Source: Candidatus Saccharicenans sp. (GTDB lineage Bacteria > Acidobacteriota > Aminicenantia > Aminicenantales > Saccharicenantaceae). From it: a stretch of DNA of 9,131 nucleotides. The notes below the pieces were generated by a model. That model worked only from the letters and a program-made list of their open reading frames with translations, did no database searches and was not told the origin of the DNA. This document shows positions 5,900-9,131 of this stretch, piece after piece; position 1 is the first letter of the stretch; each line of letters starts with the position of its first letter. Location: the NCBI GenBank assembly GCA_024653405.1, contig JANLGB010000015.1, forward strand, positions 9,403 through 18,533, read 5' to 3'. The translations under genes were made by a program, and so were the position numbers.

Positions 5900-7231
5900 A
5901 TGAAAAAAGCAGACAGGCCGGATGGCCAGCACATTCCCTTAGCAGAGAGGATGCGCCCCCAGACCTTCGACCGTTTCTACGGCCAGGAGCATCTCCTCGG
6001 CCCGGGGAAAATTCTGACCGAACTGATTGACTCGGGGCACCTGGTGTCCATCATCTTCTGGGGACCGCCGGGTTCTGGCAAGACCACTCTGGGGATGATG
6101 CTGGCCCGCCATTTTGACCTGACCTGTCTGTTCTACAGCGCCGTTCTTTCTGGAATAAAAGAAATCAAGGAGGTCATGGCTCAAGCCGAGCAACAGAAAA
6201 AGCTCTACGGCCAACCCATCATTATTTTCATTGACGAAATCCACCGCTTCAACAAAGCCCAGCAATCGGCTTTTTTGCCTTATGTCGAAAGGGGAGATGT
6301 CATTCTTTTTGGCTCGACCACCGAGAATCCTTCTTTCGAGGTTATTGCCCCCCTGCTCTCCCGAACCAAGGTGCTGGTCTTAAAACCGCTGGATGAGAAA
6401 GCCCTGAAAAAAATCATAGGCGATGCCCTGACCGACGAGGTTAACGGCCTGGGCCAGCTCCGGCTCAGAATCAACGACGAAGCTGTCAGACTGCTGCTCG
6501 ACCAGTCCAACGGTGATGCTCGCCGGGTGCTCAATGCCCTGGAAATCGCGGCCAGCCTGACCCGCGGGCCAGAAATCACCGCCCGGGAAGTGGAAGAGGC
6601 CTTACAGAAGCGGATTTTGCTCTATGACAAGGCTGGAGAAGAGCATTTTAACCTGATTTCCGCTCTGCATAAGAGTTTGCGTAATTCCGACGTTGATGCA
6701 TCGCTTTACTGGCTGGCCCGGATGCTCTATGCCGGGGAAGACCCGCTGTACATCGCCCGGCGTCTGGTGCGGTTTGCTTCGGAAGATGTTGGGCTGGCCG
6801 ACCCTCAGGCCCTGGCCGTGGCCCTGAGAGCCAAGGAAGCCTACGATTTCCTGGGCTCGCCCGAGGGCGAACTGGCTCTGGCCGAAGCCGTGGTCTACCT
6901 GGCTTCGGCTCCCAAGAGCAACCGGATTTATGTGGCTTTCGGTCAGGCCATGAAGGACGTGGAGGAAAGTCCTTACGAACCGGTACCCCTGCATATCCGC
7001 AACCCGGTGACTCCCCTGATGAAAGAGATAGGCTACGGACAGGAATACCAGTATGCCCATGACCACCCGCTGTCCACGACCGATATGGAGACTTTCCCGG
7101 CGAGGCTGCGGGGGCGCAAGTATTATCAGCCCGGGAACCTGGGCTTCGAGAAAGAAATCAAAAAGCGCATAGAATGGTGGGAAACCCTCAAGGAGAAAAT
7201 CCGCCGGGAAAAGTCGGGTAAAGAAGATTAA
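5900..7231 (+). CDS. rarA: RarA/MgsA replication-associated recombination AAA+ ATPase
   Basis: A 443-residue cytoplasmic AAA+ ATPase of the RarA / MgsA / WRNIP1 (Mgs1) family, which acts at stalled replication forks, interacts with single-stranded DNA-binding protein and unwinds DNA ends. Visible motifs in order are ERMRPQTFDRFYGQEHLLG at the N-terminus, Walker A GPPGSGKTT (55-63), Walker B IIFIDEIHRF (108-117), sensor 1 GSTTENPSF (138-146), the arginine finger SRTKV (Arg155) and sensor 2 GDARRVLN (205-212). The C-terminal clamp-loader-like oligomerisation domain contains RFASEDVGLADPQAL, YLASAPKSNRIY and YKYAHDHP-like YQYAHDHP. The length is normal. ATG 5900 is chosen because AGGGGTGG (5890-5897) lies just upstream; an in-frame TTG at 5876 has no such site. 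The gene stands alone under its own promoter. Confidence 0.97.
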   Translation: MKKADRPDGQHIPLAERMRPQTFDRFYGQEHLLGPGKILTELIDSGHLVSIIFWGPPGSGKTTLGMMLARHFDLTCLFYSAVLSGIKEIKEVMAQAEQQKKLYGQPIIIFIDEIHRFNKAQQSAFLPYVERGDVILFGSTTENPSFEVIAPLLSRTKVLVLKPLDEKALKKIIGDALTDEVNGLGQLRLRINDEAVRLLLDQSNGDARRVLNALEIAASLTRGPEITAREVEEALQKRILLYDKAGEEHFNLISALHKSLRNSDVDASLYWLARMLYAGEDPLYIARRLVRFASEDVGLADPQALAVALRAKEAYDFLGSPEGELALAEAVVYLASAPKSNRIYVAFGQAMKDVEESPYEPVPLHIRNPVTPLMKEIGYGQEYQYAHDHPLSTTDMETFPARLRGRKYYQPGNLGFEKEIKKRIEWWETLKEKIRREKSGKED

Positions 7232-7253
7232 CCCGCACCTCTCTCACCTTTAT

Positions 7254-7268
7254 CGGCCAAGGAGGCCG
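7254..7268. terminator. Small hairpin between rarA and the converging small gene
   Basis: CGGCC (7254-7258), loop AAGGA, GGCCG (7264-7268), followed on the plus strand by GGTAATTTATTT. The five-base GC stem plus a loose T-rich tail 22 bases after the rarA stop suggest a weak rho-independent terminator for rarA. On the other strand no T-run follows. Confidence 0.45.
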
Positions 7269-7274
7269 GGTAAT

Positions 7275-7550
7275 TTATTTGCTGTCTTCTGATTTTTCAT
7301 CCCCGGTTGCCTGCTGGCCGCCCTCCTTTTTTCGGTCTTCTCTTTCTTTGAACAGGTAATAAATTTCCCAGCTGATTTCGTCGGCCAGGCAGCCCAGGCA
7401 GGAACGGGGAGTGGTGGCGATCTCTCCGTCCTCGATTTTTTCTTTCAGGATCTTTTTGACCAGCTTCCTGATTTTATAGAGAAGAATGTAATTAATCATT
7501 AAAAAAATGATATCAGCAAGGACAGGATAAGTAAAGCTGCTGGTTTGCAC
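7275..7550 (-). CDS. Small unknown membrane protein with a CxxC pair
   Basis: A 91-residue frame that I do not recognise. It has one hydrophobic segment (about residues 9-25, YPVLADIIFLMINYILLY) followed by a basic stretch (KIRKLVKKILKEK), so the tail is probably cytoplasmic. A CxxC pair (Cys51 and Cys54 in SCLGCLADE) sits in the tail, which then ends in a very charged, Lys/Glu/Asp-rich low-complexity stretch. The start is GTG 7550; an in-frame TAA lies at 7563-7565, and the only other early start (ATG 7499) would cut the membrane segment. No good ribosome binding site is visible. The clear amphipathic layout favours a real gene over a chance frame. It converges on rarA and diverges from the deacetylase gene. 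The CxxC could bind metal or form a disulfide; neither can be shown here. Confidence 0.55.
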   Translation of the reverse strand: MQTSSFTYPVLADIIFLMINYILLYKIRKLVKKILKEKIEDGEIATTPRSCLGCLADEISWEIYYLFKEREDRKKEGGQQATGDEKSEDSK

Positions 7551-7573
7551 AATCGGCCGGGTTTATTTACAAT
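7545..7573 (+). promoter_or_regulatory. Candidate promoter of the deacetylase-propeller gene
   Basis: TTGCAC (7545-7550, 3 of 6 matches), a 17-base spacer, then TACAAT (7568-7573, 5 of 6). The predicted start near 7580 leaves only about 11 bases before ATG 7591. The -35 overlaps the first codon of the divergent small gene, so the two starts may interfere. Confidence 0.4.
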
Positions 7574-7590
7574 TAATTTTCAAATAACCA

Positions 7591-9131
7591 ATGGCCAGGC
7601 AACAGGTTAGAAAGAGAGTAGTGGTTCTGCCCATCCCGCTCGTCCTGGCCCTGTTGCTATTTTTCTTGGCTGAATTTATTGCAGCTCAAGACCTGACTCT
7701 GGAACAGGGCGGGATAATCCGGGGTCCTCGCGACCAAAAGAAGCTGGCCCTGGTCTTCACCGCGGATTCCTTCGGAGAGGGGGCAGAATATATTCTTTCC
7801 GAATTATGGAAGCGCCACCTAAAGGGTTCCTTTTTTCTTACCGGTAATTTTCTTCGCCAGCCTGAATTCCGCCCCTGGATAGAAAAAATGGTGGAGGCCG
7901 GGCATTACCTGGGCCCTCATTCTGACCGCCATCTTCTTTATTGCGACTGGCAGGACCGGCAAAAAACCCTGGTCCAAAAGGATGAGTTCCTGGCCGACCT
8001 GGATAAGAATTACCAGGAGCTGGAAAAATTCGGGGTGACCAGAGCCCGGGCCCGGTTTTTCATGCCGCCATATGAATGGTATAACTGGGAGATTGCCGGC
8101 TGGGCGGCAGAGGCTGAGGCGGTGGTCGTTAATTTCACGCCCGGCCTTTTGACCAACTCCGACTATATCAGTCCAGACCTGCCCGGTTACCGCTCTTCAG
8201 AAGAAATTCTGGAGCAGCTGCTTGAATACGAGAAGGAGAGTCCGGCCGGGCTCAATGGCTTTATCATCCTGGTCCATCTCGGAGTGGCGGTCGAAAGAAC
8301 CGACTTGTTCTATTTCCGGGTGGGGGAGCTCATAGAAGAACTGAGCGCTCGGGGTTATACCCTGGTCAGGATAGATGAGCTTCTTTCTCCCGCCGATTTA
8401 GAGTTGGAAAAGAACGGGAAAAAGGCGGCAAATCAGATGGCTGGAGGAGAGCCAGCTATCCAGCCGGCCCCAGTTCAGATTACCGGTAAATCAGAAGGAA
8501 CAATAAAAGAGTCCCGAATGAAAGCTGATAATGTCGGCTCGGCTCAAGCAGCCGGGAAGCAAAGCCGGAACGGGACCTTGGTTCGAGAAAGGAGGGGGGA
8601 AGAGGTGGGGCCTGCTCCGGAAGAACTTTTCAAATTTTCTTTAACCAGAGCCTGGGTCAACTTTGCTCGTGGTCGGGTCAGGTATCTGGTCCCATCCTCT
8701 GATAATCTTTTCTGGTCTCATGAAAACAGGCCACCGGCATATGAATTGCTCGAGGTTCGGTCTGGAAAAAAGCAAGCCGTCGGACTTCTGGAAATGAACC
8801 TGGAACAGAACCCGGTCCCGGGAAAGACCGGTTTCTGGGTCAGTTCAGGCCAGAAGCTTTTTGGACTTAGCTTTTCCGGAATAATAGCTGGACCTCAGGT
8901 AGAACTGGTTGAACCCCTGGCCGGAACTCCGGTAGTGTCCGAAAACTGGCTGCTATTGCCTTTTAAGAATGGTCTTGAAGCCCGCTCGACCGAGACGGGT
9001 GAGTTGCTCTGGCACAAGGAGCTTCCGGCTGAATTTTCCCGGCCGCTTATCATTTCCGGTTCTGAGGTACTGGTTCCCTGCCTTTCGGGACAGCTCCTCA
9101 GGTTCGACCTGAAGACCGGCCGAAAAATCGG
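7591..9131 (+). CDS. Exported NodB-like polysaccharide deacetylase fused to a PQQ/WD-like beta-propeller (3' end outside window)
   Basis: The frame is open for 513 codons from ATG 7591 to the window edge; an in-frame TAA at 7585-7587 fixes the start, and no ribosome binding site is visible. Residues 1-32 are a signal peptide (RKR at 7-9, hydrophobic 10-27, likely cut after IAA). Residues about 50-265 form a CE4/NodB-type domain: LVFTADSFGEG (motif 1, Asp59), SFFLTGNFL, GPHSDRHLLYCDW (His110 and His114, the HxxxH metal pair), RFFMPPYEWYN (motif 3) and IILVHLG (His229). The family usually removes N- or O-acetyl groups from polysaccharides or peptidoglycan. Motif 1 has TAD instead of the usual FDD, as I recall in a Bacteroidetes-type subgroup. 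Residues about 268-343 are a charged, low-complexity linker. From about 344 a beta-propeller begins, with PQQ-like repeats ARSTETGELLWHKE (464-477) and GQLLRFDLKTGRKI (500-513). Whether it is an active deacetylase is uncertain. Confidence 0.85.
   Translation, partial: MARQQVRKRVVVLPIPLVLALLLFFLAEFIAAQDLTLEQGGIIRGPRDQKKLALVFTADSFGEGAEYILSELWKRHLKGSFFLTGNFLRQPEFRPWIEKMVEAGHYLGPHSDRHLLYCDWQDRQKTLVQKDEFLADLDKNYQELEKFGVTRARARFFMPPYEWYNWEIAGWAAEAEAVVVNFTPGLLTNSDYISPDLPGYRSSEEILEQLLEYEKESPAGLNGFIILVHLGVAVERTDLFYFRVGELIEELSARGYTLVRIDELLSPADLELEKNGKKAANQMAGGEPAIQPAPVQITGKSEGTIKESRMKADNVGSAQAAGKQSRNGTLVRERRGEEVGPAPEELFKFSLTRAWVNFARGRVRYLVPSSDNLFWSHENRPPAYELLEVRSGKKQAVGLLEMNLEQNPVPGKTGFWVSSGQKLFGLSFSGIIAGPQVELVEPLAGTPVVSENWLLLPFKNGLEARSTETGELLWHKELPAEFSRPLIISGSEVLVPCLSGQLLRFDLKTGRKI

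Noticed and set aside
1..9131. CRISPR arrays, insertion sequences, toxin-antitoxin pairs, retron or defence modules
   Set aside because: I saw no regularly spaced repeats, transposase or terminal inverted repeats, and every sizeable gene belongs to a housekeeping or envelope family. The window does not support a new defence or mobile system.

Overview
The window reads as ordinary chromosomal DNA of a Gram-negative bacterium, fairly GC-rich by eye, with AT-rich promoter gaps. A Gram-negative envelope is indicated by an OmpA-like peptidoglycan-binding domain, a DedA membrane protein and two proteins with Sec-type signal peptides. The lineage cannot be fixed from the sequence. The MerR-like gene / tRNA-Pro / surE arrangement resembles one I recall from Deltaproteobacteria such as Geobacter, and the mix of genes would also fit Acidobacteriota or Aminicenantota. 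This placement is a low-confidence inference.

Layout, left to right. (1) The 3' end of an OmpA-family gene (+, 1-424) runs in from outside the window. (2) A radical SAM protein of the PflX/COG1313 type lies on the minus strand (711-1703). (3) A 400-base gap with a good sigma70-like promoter leads to dedA (+, 2111-2779). (4) dedA converges on surE (-, 2921-3742). (5) A small DUF2892-type membrane protein (+, 3964-4158) has its own promoter and a strong ribosome binding site. (6) A minus-strand cluster holds an exported cyanophycinase (4816-5715), a MerR-like regulator (4365-4751) and a tRNA-Pro with anticodon GGG (4268-4341) that starts 23 bases after the regulator's stop codon. (7) rarA (+, 5900-7231) encodes the replication-associated AAA+ ATPase. 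(8) A small unknown membrane protein with a CxxC pair lies on the minus strand (7275-7550). (9) A long open gene (+, 7591 to the window end) encodes an exported NodB-like polysaccharide deacetylase domain, a charged linker and the beginning of a PQQ/WD-like beta-propeller.

Most genes stand alone with their own promoter and alternate in direction, so there is no large operon. The one likely co-transcribed pair is the MerR-like gene and tRNA-Pro. Functionally the window mixes housekeeping (rarA, surE, tRNA-Pro, dedA) with envelope and degradative functions (OmpA, exported cyanophycinase, exported deacetylase-propeller protein).

I found no CRISPR array, insertion sequence, phage gene, toxin-antitoxin pair or obvious defence system. 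The least ordinary items are the deacetylase-propeller protein with its altered first motif, the exported cyanophycinase with a complete active site, and the regulator-tRNA-surE block interrupted by a small membrane-protein gene.
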